Counted from the stretch's first letter, positions 40,801 through 54,865 are shown. The stretch: DNA of 64,000 bases from Pelargonium tetragonum (GCA_036897445.1 JAYMTL010000032.1:1-64000), one strand, 5' to 3'. Notes: a model not told the origin generated them from the letters alone. A program made the numbers and translations.

Positions 40801-41747
40801 GATAAAGGACACCTAAAATTTTTGAGTGAACTAACGAGGGTTAAAAACAATGGTAGGAATCGCGGCGTAGGGTGTTTGTTAAATTAGAGAGTAAAACTTT
40901 AAGGGCTCCATATTATGTCTCTTGTTGTTTTACAACAAGCAATCCTTTATTAAACTCTTTTCAATTTTTGTACATGTTAAAGGCCCAAGAAATCCTATAA
41001 TAAAGTCATTTTCTAGAAAAAGTGAACGGGGTTAGACTAAAAACTACAAGTATATTCTAGGAGACCCTGCCTTTTTCCTCAATGGGTTGCACAGTAGTTA
41101 GAGTTTTGACCGGTTACAAACCCTTCAAATTAGCCAAACAAAGCTAAAAGGAGCCTCTAGGAGATGCACTAGGAGCGTCTAAGGGAAAAAATTCGAAAGA
41201 AGAGTGTCTCCATAAAGGGCTTATAATTGCGTTACTTAGCTAGTCAAAGGTACAAATCTCAATTCAGAATAAGAAAGTTGGTTAAGATTTTTCTGGTATT
41301 AACTTATTTTCTACTAGGAGCCCGCAGGGCGTGCAAAATCTTAGTATTAAGGCATACCCCCATTAAGCTATAACTCGAGTAAGGGTTTTTAACAAGGGTT
41401 CTTTATTAAAGCATATAGCAAATAGATAACTTCGAATTCTTTGTATTCAATTTACTTTAAAGTAAAGGAAACCTAGTACTGTATTTTCATTTTCTCTCGT
41501 TTTAATTCCTTATATGTTCTATATTTAAGAGTTTTGCACGCCCTTTTGTTTATAATTTGTGCTCTAGATGTACTAAACTCACGGGGATTCATACGAATCC
41601 ACTTACTTTTATGAAAGGGGTACTCACTTACAAAAGTGATAAGAATACTGCTTCCTTTCTAGGAGTGGTAAGTTCCTATAAGGGATTCCCTATAGCTATA
41701 GATAGAGAATAAAAAGATATATAATATACAACGACCAGATAAAAAGC

Positions 41748-41957
41748 GTAAACCATCCGACTTCCACTTAACCATGCCTTTTCGGGATGAGACATAAACG
41801 AAAATTCCAAGAACCAGAATAGAAAGCGCGCTCGCCAATAAACTTACGGGAATTTGTTAACAAGTCTAAATTGAGTCTTATTCTGAAAAAAGTTGCGTGC
41901 ATAGTTTAGACCGTTTCTTTTCTTCTTCTACAGGAGTGCCCAATTCCTATAAGAGAA
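41748..41957. repeat. diverged repeat, copy B
   Basis: This is the partner of 20644-20848. It holds the exact 24-base word at 41803-41826, the following GCGCT.GCCAA, and the TTCCTATAAGAGAA word at 41944-41957. Antisense to it, a 65-codon frame ending at about 41660 reads through a hydrophobic segment ending SILVLGI, then KWKSDG. Copy A has SILVLGI and KWQSIG in the same relation. Whether that reflects past coding or simple DNA homology cannot be told by eye. Confidence 0.5.
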
Positions 41958-42120
41958 TCTAGTTTACTAGTAATGAAATTCTATGATTTATTCTTATATA
42001 GGTTAATACATTTAAATGAATAGCATAAACCTGTAAAAAATTCCACTTCATTCTCTCTCTCTTTTTGCGAAGTGAGACTTTCTTTCGTTTTCAGTTACCA
42101 AATAAAACCTTAAATAAAAT

Positions 42121-42200
42121 TGAGATGGAAGGACTTGAACCCTAAGAAATTCTATTTTCTTTCCTTCGACTTGTCAATTCCTTAGAGATGTTACTATTCA
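42121..42200 (-). pseudogene. tRNA-like 3' half
   Basis: The minus strand reads TTAGGGTTCAAGTCCTTCCATCTCA, a T-arm core and acceptor-like 3' end, followed by a short TTTT run. The preceding purine-rich stretch could be a long variable arm (Leu/Ser type), but no anticodon or D arm is convincing. Confidence 0.22.
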
Positions 42201-45200
42201 TATAAGTTTTACAAGGGAAGAGTGTGTACTAGATTCAAACAATTCTCTTTATTTACAATAAAAAAGGTAATTCGATTTCTATCTATCCTCAACGTCGGCA
42301 ACTTGTGTTTATAAACTAGTCAGAATAGTTTAGGAAGCGAAATCCCCTAAAAATAAAGAGCTCCTATCTTTGTAGTATTTCGCAATATTAGCAATCATCA
42401 ATAAGGGATCTCCGACTACATGTCTTGTAAAATGAATTGTTATGCTTCCTTTAAAGAATAAAACTCTTTGGGCAGAAAACTCGGAGTACTAACCAAGCTG
42501 GGCCTTTCAAGAATCCTTTTTATAGATGTGGAAGACTTTTGAGACAAAGACTAAATTAGAATTAGAAGAAAAGTACTTTTTAATAAAGAAGTTAAGGCAT
42601 AGATATTTTGTACTCGGTTTCTATTTCCTTTTATATAGTTATAGCTCATTTTTATTCATTTTATTGTACTCTTGTAAACTAAAAGTTTCTAGCCACTGCT
42701 TTTTAAGAGCGAATAATTTATAGGAAACCCCCTATAAAAAATTTTTGCTTAGACAGAGTCCTTTCTTTCCAACCAAACTGGCTCTAAATCCAGTACAACC
42801 TTTGAGAGAGAAGGAATCCACTTGTACTTTAAGGAGATTCTCCCCGATTTTGTAGAAATATAACAAGGGATAGGTTAATAAGGGTACCACGACCACGTAC
42901 TTCCTTCTTTTCAAAATATCCTGGAAATCCCAATTCTACGCTCAAAGGTTTCGGTGTGTCTGCTAATGCCATCCTCCCCTTTTAATTTAATTACTTTAAT
43001 AAAGTTTCAAAGCGGAGTAGGATAGGGATTAGCTTCTGCTAGTGATTCTTTGCTAAGTTAGTAGGGGTATAAAAATGATTCAGATAAATGTAGATTTATC
43101 CTGTCTAGGCCCTTAAGTTAAGGTCGCTTATACCAACCAGAACATTAAAGAATAAAGCCCGTAAGACTTGGCAGAATTAGGCACGCTATGCCTTAAAATT
43201 CTATAATCTATAACTGAACCGGTAATATCCAGTTTATTAGCACAAGCCCAGAAGCCCTGGTATAAACCCAAAATCTAGTTTTTATTTTACTTTACCAAGT
43301 GGGGAAAAGGCGCCAAATTCGTTTGTGTTATTAAGGAAACCCTTATTAATAAACGTAGAAGCCGAGTTATACAAATCTTCTAAAATAAAAAGAATAAGTA
43401 AAAAAAGCGTGCGCAATTATACCTGTTTTAAGTATTGCATAAGATAAAATCTTTATAACCAGTCATTCTACTATTACCACCCTATATAGAAGTACTTTGT
43501 TACATCATTCGTAAATAGCTAAGTTTTTGGGCAGTTCTCAAAGCACGGAGAAAAATTTTATGTCATTGGTAGTCAAGAATTTGTTACAACTAAATTGAAT
43601 TTAGACAGAAGGAGTCTATTTAGCTAATAGGAGAGGTCTCTAAACAACTTTATGTAACGCATTTAGCTTGGCAAGGAAATCCCCCTTTCTTTTTAGTTAA
43701 CAAACAGGATATTGCTTTAGTCGTATAATCTCAAAGTGCAGCTTAACTGCCCAATATAGGAGTTTTTTTGAACTGAATGACAAATTTTAACTATCTAAGT
43801 GATTTTAATTACATAAAACAACCCAAACTCTATACCAGGAATTGCTTCGTACAAAAGTAAACAAGCTTGGTAGTTAGTTAAAAACTTCCGATTCGTTACC
43901 GGGTCCTCTTCAAGGGACTTCCGCGGGGTATCAATTAAGTCCACAAGTTAGAGTAAGTGTCAAGAAAGATATTTATTCTAAAAGCGGGGCCCTATTATTT
44001 ATATATATATATTTGTTTTTCTCTCGTATAGTAAAGTGTAATTAATTATCGGCATGATCCTGTGAACCGTAAAGGCCAAACTAGCTTTTATACAGCACTC
44101 CTTTTAAAAGGATAACCCATCGTAATTAAGTTCAACCTAAAAGTCCAAAGGTACAGTACACTAGTTTTGAAAGTAATTCATTCAGATTGTTGGCCTTGTA
44201 AGGGACTAAATTTCCACAATTCAGATACTTCTTCATTTCATCGAAAATCGCTTTATAAGTCCGTATTTTTACTGTCTTTTGAATCTCCATAAGCCTTTAT
44301 AAGCCTTTTTTTTAATAAAGCTCTACCTATCTATAGACTGGTTAAAGCTAAAAAAAAGGTGTTTAATAATAAGCCAATTGGAGTTGGGTACTTATCTAGG
44401 TGTGAATTACTGCTAAAAAAAGGAGAGTTTTCTAAAGCTATCCTTTGTATTGGCATATGGCACCGAGTAATAGGGGGAGACAGGAGTTTTGTTTTATTAA
44501 GTAAGTAGAGAATAGGGCTGCCAAAATGAAAAGGGGCCGCTAAAGTAATTTGTAATCAAAGGGGAGTTGCTTATACTTATATAGTAGGTAGTAGTTGGCT
44601 ATACTTCAGTAAGTCTCTTATATAAGTTCTTTTATTCTTCAAAACATATGATATTTTTAGGCTGTATCGTTTAAATTAAAATCTATTTGCTTCAGTATTC
44701 TAAATCTAAAACAGGACCTCATAATAACTTCGCAAAGCTTCCTAGCTTAGAAAGTCAAAATCCAATCAACCTTACATAAGAACTTCCTAAATAAGGATTA
44801 GTCAATTCCTTTTGATTAGGGCTTTAGTAAATATTAACCCAGTAAGGCTCTTTATGTATAAAAAGATAAAAGACTCAAGTCTCGCGTTATAAAATGAAGT
44901 TTAGCTTTATGGGGAGTTTCTGCTTTATTATAGTCTAATTCTTCTCTTTTTGTAGGAAGCTAAACAAGGAAGCGAGGAAGTAAAGGGATACATCAAGTCA
45001 GTAAGAAACTAGTGGGTCCCGCAGGTAAGACAAGAAGTGAGGTATATAATTAACAAATAGTCATATTCAAAATTAGAACATTTTCTGTTTTCTGAAAGCT
45101 AAAAGTTTAAAAAGTCTTCCTAAGAAGGATTGGCACACGGCGGTGTAGGAATCTCTCTCTATAGCAGCCTTCTATACAAGAATCTTTGGCCCCGTTTACC

Positions 45201-48200
45201 TTGTAGTATCACATAAGGACTCGCCGTAGAAGATCCACTAAGTTCTCTTTCGTGTATTGAGTTAGGCTAAAGCCGTCCTTATAAAGGGTTTAAGTTAAAG
45301 AAAGCTCCCACCCCTTTTATATACCTTAATTTAAATAATGGAAGCAAGGGTTTCAAAATTTAGAGAATTAGACAAACTGTGGATTAAGATTTAGTATGGC
45401 TGTCCCTAAAATAAAGTCTAAAATTTTGCTGGAAGAGGCTCGTTACTCCAGGCAAAAGTCCCCTTGACAGAGTTTTTATCATATAATTGGATCCGGTTTC
45501 CCGTTAATCAAGATAAGGAAGATACGAACTCATTTCTTAGGGTCCTTTTACTAGCTAGAGTTCAACCTTTTGTGTATTGATAAATATATTTCAATTTTAT
45601 CTTATCTACTACTGGGTTTTTTAAGGAGCTCCCTCTTCTAAAATCGAAAATTATAAAGAAAAGGTAAGAGTGGAAGTCGAAGTTAAAAAGCGCTCTCGGG
45701 TTTATATTATAATTAAGGATTCTCCGCGGGTTATCCCTTTAGAGTAGCAAGACCCTTTTACTATACCTTTTGATTGACTTTGCATCTTAATGCCTTAAAG
45801 TGGATTTTCTTTGTAAGTATGTATATTGCGTAGTATCCTTTCCTATAAAGCCCCGCGCTTAAAAGGCTGGTAATTTTAGGTATAGTGTCGAGAACCTTAG
45901 TTACCGAGGTATCCTTTTTGTTAAGGTATAGAGTAATACACGTAAGGGAGCTCCCTATAGGTTTCAAGGAGTGTACTTGTCTTATGATTAAGTCCTGCTT
46001 TTGCTTAAAGAAAAATCCCCTAATAGTAAATTCCTGCCTCTTTTTTATATAACAGATTTTATTGTCTATTCTAAATAGCAGAGTTTTTAAGAGCCGGGAA
46101 ATCCTTAGTAAAAAGGCTAAAACTGATAAATACGATAAGGGGCGGCAAGGATTATCCATCTTCTCACCAGGCCCCAGCCCTTACCCTTATTTTATGATAA
46201 GACTCTTTTCCTATATAACTCTTAGCGACCACAAATCAAATTCTAATTATAAAAAACGGAAAGATTTTCTGAGAATATCTGGGAATACAAGTATTAAAAG
46301 TTTAGGTTCCTTGGAAAGTCAGATAGTGCGGCTCGGAAGTGCGTTGGTAATTAATAGTCAATAGCGGAATGGGCCTCATTTTTAGGGTATAATTAAAAGG
46401 ATATCCTGAAGTGAGTTTGTAAGCTGCCGCGTAAGGTGTAAAATAAGGAAAAGACGCGCTAGGGTTCTTTTGGAGAATCCAAATGGAGTAAAAAACCCGA
46501 ATCTATTAAATGTGACTATCTCTTTACTTATGCCCGCTATTCCTTTGCTTTGTGAAAGTTTATAAAATAAATAGATTTTATAGACCCCGTTAACGAAGCT
46601 TCCTTGCTATCCTTATAGTAGTGGGTCTCCTTAGTTTGGCTAGGTGCAGGATTCATCCAAATTCAAGGATTCTACTTATCTAATTGTAATAGGGCTAAAT
46701 TCAGACGTAGATACCACCGGCCTCCCCGGAAACAGCTTAGATCCCTTTTTCTTATATACATACTTAGTTTAGGGAAGGGAAATAGAATATAATTAGGCGT
46801 GACACAGAGGAAAGGCTTTTATGTTCCAAACGAGAGCATATCCTATCTCTAGCATCCCAAGTGTAAATTTCCCCGAATCTAGAATGATTTTTTTAGATTC
46901 GAAATATACTTAAAAGAAACCCCTCATTTTTAGGGTTATTAGGCATTAATTCTCTTTGGATAAGTGCATGCAACCCTCCCTTGTTTAGCAGCCGGCCGCG
47001 GATTCAGTTTAATATGCTTACCTTCTTGGTTGAATTTTAAAAACTTCGATACTCCTGTTTTACCGACCTGAACAAAACTAAAAATAGTTTTCCTTTAGAT
47101 TTTAAGATTAAGTTACTTTTTGATTTATGAGTAGGTTTTTTCCTCACTTCGTACTTAAATAACCTCTCAGAAAGTTTCGTTAGCTTTTTTAGAGCAAGTT
47201 GCATAAAGAAAGATTAGACCCCCTGCAAAACCCTGAGCCTAGAAATCCGGATATAGAATTTCCTATATGAAGAAAACGATTACAAAAAAAAGGAATTATA
47301 TTATAAAGGGCGCACCTATGAGCTACTTCCAAGAAAACTTAAGTAATCCAAAAATACACTAGTAAAAGAATATCGGAGGCCACTCGCTAAAAAAGCTTGC
47401 CAGGAATAAGAAAAAACCCTAAATTAAAGGGTCCAATCCAATAGTGTAACCGCAGTTCGGGTTATAAGACTTTTAAAAGAAAACAAGATTATCAGATACA
47501 AGTTTTACAACTCTAAGGGGTTGAGGTTACTTGGGCGCTACTGCATTTTATAAGATATAGGGGCGCTCCTTGTGAAACTGTAAGTTTTTATTTTAAGTTT
47601 GCTTGATTCTTTTCTAAAAAAGACCCTAACCGGCTGGGTCAATAGATATAAATCAAACCATGTCTAGGAACATAAGAAGAATCTAAGATCGCAGGAAAGC
47701 TCGGGATAATTTTATTGGTAGGTACTCTCACTTTACAAAGTTCGGATTTTTGGCTAGATCGCGTCTCCTTTTATTAGTAACTCTAAAGCACAAAGCAAAG
47801 TCTCGAAATTTGGAATCACTAAATTACGGGTATAAAAAAAGAGAAGTTAGGTGTTTAGGTGTATTGCAAGAAAGAAATAACTTCACAAACAAGTTCATTT
47901 TTATTTAGATATTCAATTCCTGCTGGGATAAAATATGTTACAAAGTGCAAGTGCTCCGCCAAAAAACACAACACATGTAATGTATAGTTTTTTATTTTAC
48001 CGGATACTATACTTCCTCTGTTTTACGGGATTCGCTGAGAAGAATCCGTTATAAGTCACACCTAAATCACGAGAAAGGTTTAGACCAGGATAACTCCAAA
48101 CTTTTTACAATTATGCAAGTTTCCAGTTTGTAAAACTTTTTTAAGACTAAATTGTACGCATTCTACTCTATCAAGAATTACCCATATAGGAGCCCCTTTA

Positions 48201-50157
48201 CTAAAAATAAACAGCTAAGGAGGCTCCTTTAGAGATAATCTAATTGCTATAACCTATAAATAAGAAATTTCTAATTTTAATTGCCTGCTGCTCAAAAAAG
48301 AAGTTTAACTCTTTAATATAACACCATCTTTTTGTCTCATTCAACAAATTCGGATCACAAGTTTTTAATGTATGGACTCTTTTATGAAGTAATCAAAAGA
48401 AAATAACAAGGGTTATCCTTTTAAACCTCTTTTCTAGTACTTGAGAATTGCAGAATTCTGTAAATGGTTTAGTATACAAGCAATAAGAGTACTCTTACAA
48501 AATAATAGCACAGAATCCTCTTAATTAAGAAGTTAAGTAATGAAGGGATCTCGCTTAACAGGTATACTTTTTTTATCTTTACCGCCGAACTTAATCTTGG
48601 GAAATTTAGGGAAGCCTCTTAGAAAGGGAGTTTCCTAAATTTAAGAAAGTAGTTACTAATACTTTTGATTTTGAAGTTTAACTAAATGTCTATTAGAAAA
48701 TCCCTCAGTCAGTAAGGTATAACATCTAGTTATTTCTAATGCATATAATAAGATAGGGTTAACTCTTTATTAACTTAACGCAGGCGGGGTTTGAGAACTA
48801 AAGATTCTTTATACAACTGATTTGATAGTAGCACTTTCTGTAAACACGCAAATACTTTGTAAGCCTTGTCTAGTGCAGTTTGAATTTTAAAAAAGTCTCT
48901 TTTTTTAAGGAGGCCTAGATATTTGAACCTTTGGCTTTCTACTTTTTAGAACTTTTGCTTTACCAAGTAAATTGAAAACTAAAATACGGCTAATTTTTAT
49001 TAGAATTAACGAATGATGGGAATTCATAGTTAAAAGGAAAGGATATCTATTTAAGTGATTTTAACCTTCTAAGAACTGCAAAGTGTTACTTTAACCCCCT
49101 TTTAAATTAACAAGAAATTGAAATTTATATGCAAAAGTCTAAAAAGTTAAACTAATCGAAGTTCGGATAGAATCGTTTTCCTCGTCTTAATTTAGTTAGG
49201 CAAAAAGACTTTAAATACAAGGTTTAGACTTTATTATGCTTTGGACAAGTTTTCTCGGTATATAAGGATAGATAAGGGGCTCTTGACTCTAACTATTCGG
49301 TAAATGAGGTAAGTAAAAATAGCAATAATTAGGGGTTTCCCATTAGAAGTTTTTCATGTATTAATTAGGAAGAAATTTTAGTTAAAGTTCTTATCTCTTT
49401 TTTAACCCGCGGATTCGGAACTTAGGACCTTTAGAAAATCTAAAAAGCGTCCTTAAAAAAATTCTTTATTTCTGACTTCTAGTCTGTTTTCTAATTATAT
49501 AACTAAAAAATACAAAATAAAGATTAAGAAAAGGAAAGAAATTACACCCTGTTTAATCCACGGCTCTTTGGAATATTAAATTATAAGGACCCCTTTTTAA
49601 TAGGATTTTTTTGACAATCCCGTTTGCTCTTAAATAATTATTTTACAATAATTAAGGTTGTTTAGCAACTAGTCGAGAACCCGTTCTTTTATGTACTAAA
49701 AATCCCCCGAAAAGTCAGAATCATCTGATAGAAATTGGTGATGTGTTTTCATTACTTACGTGTTATTTACTCACCTAAACCTTGACCGGTATAAAGGGTT
49801 TCTAAACTCCTTTTTTTGTGTTTTAACCAACCTATTTCCTTGTATCTCTGGTCTAGTAAACGCCGACTTTTGTCAACGAAACCTTAACTCTTTGCATGAA
49901 AAATACTAGAAGAATCCTCCCAATCGAGTATAGAGGAAGAGCTCTAAAAAAAATAGGTAACTCGGACGAATAAATAACACAGGATTATATATATTATAAG
50001 ATAAGTAGAACCTTGAACGAGCCTACCCTTTAGAGTGCCTTAAGCCTAAACCAAGAGGCCCTTACCCTTTTTACTACTCGGTACTTAGATTTTATTAGTG
50101 ATTTAACACTGGACATTTTTCTCTTACCAATAGCAGGCCTGGGTAAACTAAGGCTTC
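42201..50157. other. AT-rich gene desert
   Basis: No recognised gene. Open frames at 42526-42723, 42732-42914, 45761-46159 (minus, 132 codons) and 46062-46364 (plus, 100 codons) have no family signature. The last two overlap on opposite strands, making 45.76-46.36 kb an unusually stop-poor patch. Elsewhere the texture is as in the rest of the window. Confidence 0.5.
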
Positions 50158-50652
50158 TTGTTACAGGTTTCTAGTACACCTTCTTTTTCAGTCTTGCCTA
50201 TAGAAATCCTAGTACTTTTAAGGCTTTATCCTTTACCCGAATTTCAGTTTTCCTCTTTAAATACTTTAATAAGCCTTTATTATATTCTGGAGTTAAGAAA
50301 GTGCTTCCTTTACTTTTTAATCAAGGGCTACCGAACAAAGGGATATAATTTATATAACAAAAACGCAAGTCAATTTCAAGATGTACAAAAACACAAAACA
50401 TTAAGATCTGTTAACTCATATTGTAGCGCACGAAAATACAACTCGTTTTATAAAATCAAACCGGTACATACGCCAGGGCCCCTTTTTATTATACAAATGC
50501 GGATCTCCGTTAATGAATTACTTACTGATCGAAAGACTCTTAAGAAGTTGAATCTGAAATTGTTCTTGAAGTTTTATAAGGAATTCCCAAAAATGAGTTG
50601 CATCACCACCTATTCCTATTCACCGCATCTTTTTATGTTGGGTATTTCTTAG
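50158..50652 (+). other. longest open frame, unidentified
   Basis: A 164-codon frame opens with TTG. An internal ATG lies near residue 117 (MRISVNEL). The translation is leucine-, phenylalanine-, tyrosine- and lysine-rich, with no signal peptide, repeat or known motif. The C-terminal third is basic and helical-looking (LKKLNLKLFLKFYKEF). No neighbour supports a function. It may be a relic coding segment of a transposon or a chance frame; nothing else suggests it is expressed. Confidence 0.12.
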
Positions 50653-53600
50653 TAATCTTAGTAGTAAAAAAAGGGGTCCTTTATAGTCATAAAAATGAAA
50701 GTTAGTAGTCCATACTTTGCCGTTAAACGTAATATCACTCAATTCAAATAAAGGCGCGTAAATATCTAACGCACCAGAGCTAAACACCCCAAATAGCGAA
50801 TCTTGTCCATTGAATTGACATAGACTTCAAAAAAAAATTAGAAAAGGAATCCTTTACGGCAGAGTTATGCATTTAAGCTTCTCACTCAAATCGAGATGGG
50901 AATTGTGGACTTAAAATATAGTATATACTTTCTTTATATACCTATCTGTTCTTATTTTCTGAGACTCGGGAGCTCTCCTTCAGTAAGCCTGTATTTAACT
51001 ATTAGCCTTTGATGCTTCTAAAACGGGAAGAAAGCTCTTTAAGTAAAAAAGCCCCCTGACTAGTAGCAGCTAACAGACTCTAAATTTGGCTAGAGTTAAA
51101 ATGGCTTACACCGTGTCCTGGCTTGAAGGACAAAGAGAAGGGAAGTTTAAGCGGAGCCCTATAGTTCATACTATAATGCCTCATTTTTCTAATGAATAGC
51201 CGCCCCTGCAAAGGCACTTCTCGTTATCTTATAAGAAAATGATATCCGCCGTACCTCTTTGGCGGGGATTTAAATTTAATGAAGTCGTTTACTGGAGTAA
51301 GTGCCTCTTCTATTTGACCACAAAAGCGGCAAGGATTCTTTACGCCCATGGAGAAAGGGTCAAACTTCTTTCTTAGATTCGAGCAATTTCCTAAACTGCT
51401 ATAACGTAATTCCGATTTTTCATAGTCTACTTTTTAAAGATAGCGGGTCTTCTCTAGTAAATAAAATGGAAACCCCAATAAGACTCTAAAGCCTTAGATA
51501 TAAAAAATCCACCTTAAGACAGCGCTAAACTAGAGATAAAAGCAAGAATTTATAATAAATAACTAGGAACCCTTCGGAATGCAACTCTTTCCTTTATCTT
51601 AACCCTTTTAGAAATTTCTTAAAATCTATAATTGGTAGCTTTTTGTTCTTGAGTTTATTAGGTTATAAAAGTCAAAGGTTGCTTGTTCCCGTGTTCCTTC
51701 GGGTTTTGCGATAAAGAAAGGTAAGAAAAAATGAAGAATACGGAAGTCAGTAAGATATGAGTGTTCCTTTAGTGCAAGTCAGTATACCTAAAAAAAAGAC
51801 CTATAACATTAACCCCCTTCCTTCGTTGCCCTTCAGTCGATAACAGGGATTTTTTACTAAATCCATTAGAATAACTATAAATTACTTTTATAGGAATAAA
51901 GACTAATTACTTAGCACTTCTAATAAAAGATAATCTCAAACAAGGTAAAATTCCATAAAAAGGATAGCACTTCTTGTTTCTAGTTTAAGTGCTTATATAA
52001 AAGTCAATTCGTTAACAAATGGGTAATTGGTATCTGCTTCAGAAACCTGAGAATAAGTAGGTTGAGGGAATTCTAGAGACAAAGGATAGGGCTAAATTAT
52101 AAAGGTAGGGAGGAATACAGAACAAAGCTACCAAGATAGAGATTGCAAGTATAGCTAATATGAAAGCAAGTAGTACAAATAGGAAACTTTTGTTTCTAGG
52201 TTTCCAATTTTATCTTGTTTAGGGGATAAAGAATTTCTAGTAAAATAAAGTTACGGTTGCCGTAGACCTAGTCTTAGCAATAATAGACCCATTATGTAGG
52301 AAAACTGAGCTTCTCTTTCGTTAATTTTTTCGTTGGTCTTTACAGATGTTTAAAAACAGGTTGAAAGTCTTAAAAAATTTTAGTCTTATTCCTGAGTTTT
52401 TGGGTTGAGGTGGCTAAGTAGCTATTAAGATAAGAAAAGCTTGTTCCCACTTGTTTTATGGGTTTCTTTTTAGGAGGGCCCTTTATAAGTAAGCAAGGGT
52501 GGGATACTGTCTTTCCCTTCTGTTAGTTTAGATAGGAATCCGGGCGGTGCAGGCAAGTTAGCGAATGAAAAGGGGTATTAAGGCACTATGAAAGTCAAAG
52601 TTCTATTTTCAGTAGTCATAAGGATGATTTTCAGAATCGGAAAACCTCTTGGTGCAGACCAAGTAGGCAATCCAGTTTGTTTAGAGGGGCCCCGGTTACT
52701 TAAAGGGAGCTGGTGAAAGCCCGGGGTTAGTAATGTAGTATGTTCAAAACGCCTTACAAGTTTAAAAAAGGTAAACTAATAAGTATAAAAAATCAAAAGC
52801 AAAAGAAATGCATGAGTTTTGTATCTAAAACGGCTAATTTGACACTCTGGACAGTAACCTAGTCTTTAGTTTAATCCGTATTCCCAAAAATCCTTTTTAG
52901 AACGGATAAAGAGTCGGTATAAAGGAAGAATTCCGTTCAATTAAAAAACAAGGGAGTATCTTTTTCTCTTTAATTATCGGTATAAGTGTTAACTTAGTTA
53001 CAGAGAGCCTGCCTTTTAAGTGTATACCACCCAATAGAATTTGGGATATAACTATCATACTTTTAGTGGAAGTCTCCAAATCCATTACAGGATTCCCCTT
53101 GAGTTAACCAGACACAAAGTCTTAACTAGGCCTCTTTATATGTACTTTTAAGATAAAACTCTAGAGAAGCTTTTCCTTTCCCGTATCCCTTTTTGATTTT
53201 GAGTGTACTAAGTTCCTACTTAAAAGAAAAGGCTGTTACAAAAAAAAAGAAAGGATTTAACTTTGGTTTATACCCCTCTTATATGGCAGCTTTTTTTTAT
53301 ATAGAACTTATTACTACGACCCGCTAGAAAGTGGAAGGAATTTCTATAGGATACCATAAAGAAAATCTAATTGGATCTGAACGGCTGCTTATCAGCTAAA
53401 GCACTAGGGGGGGCACTTGAAAGATGCGGTCAATTAAGTACGGGATTTCCTAGCTTTTTAAAAAGATTTTATATATTTGGATAATGAATCTCATTGAAAA
53501 TCCTACATTCTTACAAACCCTATTTTCTGTACTCTACTTACACCTTTTTTTGTTTAAAAGCTCTTGACTTGAGCAAAACTAGTGAACATCCCTTTCTACA

Positions 53601-54479
53601 TTAATATTCCATGGATTACTTTGTTTAAGTAGAGCGTTGAGTAACATTTCCTCTTTTATTACTGTTCTGTACCCTGTGCAAATGGGCATTACAGAAACCC
53701 AGTAATTGAACTAAGTTCTTAGCTTGACATACAAATGAAATCTAACTCTAGAAAGAAAATAAAGTTACACAGGACAAAGTATTCGCATAGGAAGTCCCCC
53801 GCAGAAGTACAAGATCAGTAAGAAGAGTTCCTCCTTGTAATTTAGGAGCAAAAGGGGGTTCCATTTTAAAGTCAAAGGGATTTTGAGTAGAAAGTTTCTT
53901 TTTCCTTACTTAGATATTAGGTGCTAGAGAAAGAAATTATATATAAAGTTATGCTCGGGAGTTACAGCCAAGATTAGAAATAAATGAAATTTTGTTATTA
54001 GGGCTTTTGTAGGATATATAGTATGAGAGTTGAACTCAAGTAATCCCTGTATTCTGTAGTTATTGCAGCCTTAGTCTTACTGTCTAATATAGTACGGGAT
54101 TCATTTAGAACCCTTGTAGCTAATGTAATTCTGTAGCTTTGAGTTACTTTCTTTTTTATAGTATATCTTAGTAGTTATGTTAAGGCCGGCTTTTTAGGGG
54201 TGCTCGTTGCTTTTATAAAGTTGAAGGTGTATAATTGAAGGAAAGGGGTGCTTTCTCTACTCACTTCCCAGCCAGAGTCATTGATATAGAGATAATTAGG
54301 TTAGAAAAAGGGAGGATTCCTACATTCAATTGAGTATAAGTTTTTTACAATCTATATTGTGCAGTATCTGATATTCTAGGTTTCTGGGCCCTGGAAAGTT
54401 AACGAAGGAAAGCCCTAGAAAGATTAGAGGTCTAGTTGCTTTTCAGCTTCTGAGGAAGAAAGTCTATACTACTAAAAAA
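50653..54479. other. AT-rich gene desert
   Basis: No gene was recognised. Short open frames at 51301-51489 and 52897-53085 carry no motif. The composition around 52.0-52.3 kb looks somewhat milder, but without clear edges. Confidence 0.55.
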
Positions 54480-54548
54480 GGGGGAATCCCGACCCTCTGG
54501 CCAGTAAGTTAAAAGTCTAATGTTTTACCAACTGAGCTATACACCTAC
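54480..54548 (-). pseudogene. decayed tRNA-Lys(UUU)-like gene
   Basis: The minus strand reads GTATAGCTCAGTTGGTAAAACATTAGACTTTTAACTTACTGG in two overlapping readable parts: a near-consensus A-box/D-arm, then a CTTTTAA anticodon loop giving UUU (Lys). The D stem partner is AAAC where GAGC is usual, and the anticodon stem and T-arm are no longer paired, so it should not fold properly. G-to-A changes like these fit the mutational bias of the window. Directly after the 3' end, six T's on the transcribed sense (54474-54479) form a typical RNA polymerase III terminator. That supports a nuclear rather than organellar origin. Confidence 0.55.
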
Positions 54549-54793
54549 AAAAAAAGCTCTCTATACTATAGAGTCTTGTAATGAAATCCATAGGTTCATA
54601 AAGAATTGGGAAAATCCCTGTCAAGGGAACGCCTTTTTTTATAAAAACTTGCTCAAGGAGCCCCTATATATATATATCTATAAAATATCTTCCTTAGTAT
54701 CTATCGTGCTTCTTTATTTAAGTAAATAAATATACCTTTGATAGCTCTACGAATTCTTGTGAACGGAGATCCTTAACTTACCCTAGTAGTTCG

Positions 54794-54865
54794 CTGATCT
54801 AAACTCAGCTGCGGTTGAACATTCAGTTATTAAAGAGCTAGTTGTAGGTTCGAATCGACTCTCGC
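54794..54865 (+). pseudogene. decayed tRNA-Asn-like gene
   Basis: The 3' part GTTGTAGGTTCGAATCGACTC is a good B-box/T-arm, and CTCGC then TTTTT (54866-54870) look like an acceptor end plus polymerase III terminator. Upstream, CTCAGCTGCGGTTGAAC and TTCAGTTATTAAAG recall the D-arm and anticodon arm of tRNA-Asn (TTCAGCTGTTAACTGAAAG) with changes and a small gap. Acceptor pairing is not visible and the 5' end is uncertain. It is divergent from the Lys-like relic, about 250 bases apart. Confidence 0.4.

Larger units (their letters stand above)
36154..41747. other. AT-rich gene desert
   Basis: No gene was recognised. Two minus-strand open frames (39034-39315 and 39362-39550) show no firm family signature. 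The first bases may be the tail of the preceding Gypsy fossil. The G-run/T-run texture is strong around 36.5-37.5 kb. Confidence 0.55.

Noticed and set aside
45761-46159. 132-codon minus frame as a gene
   Set aside because: No motif or plausible context; listed only as part of a stop-poor patch.
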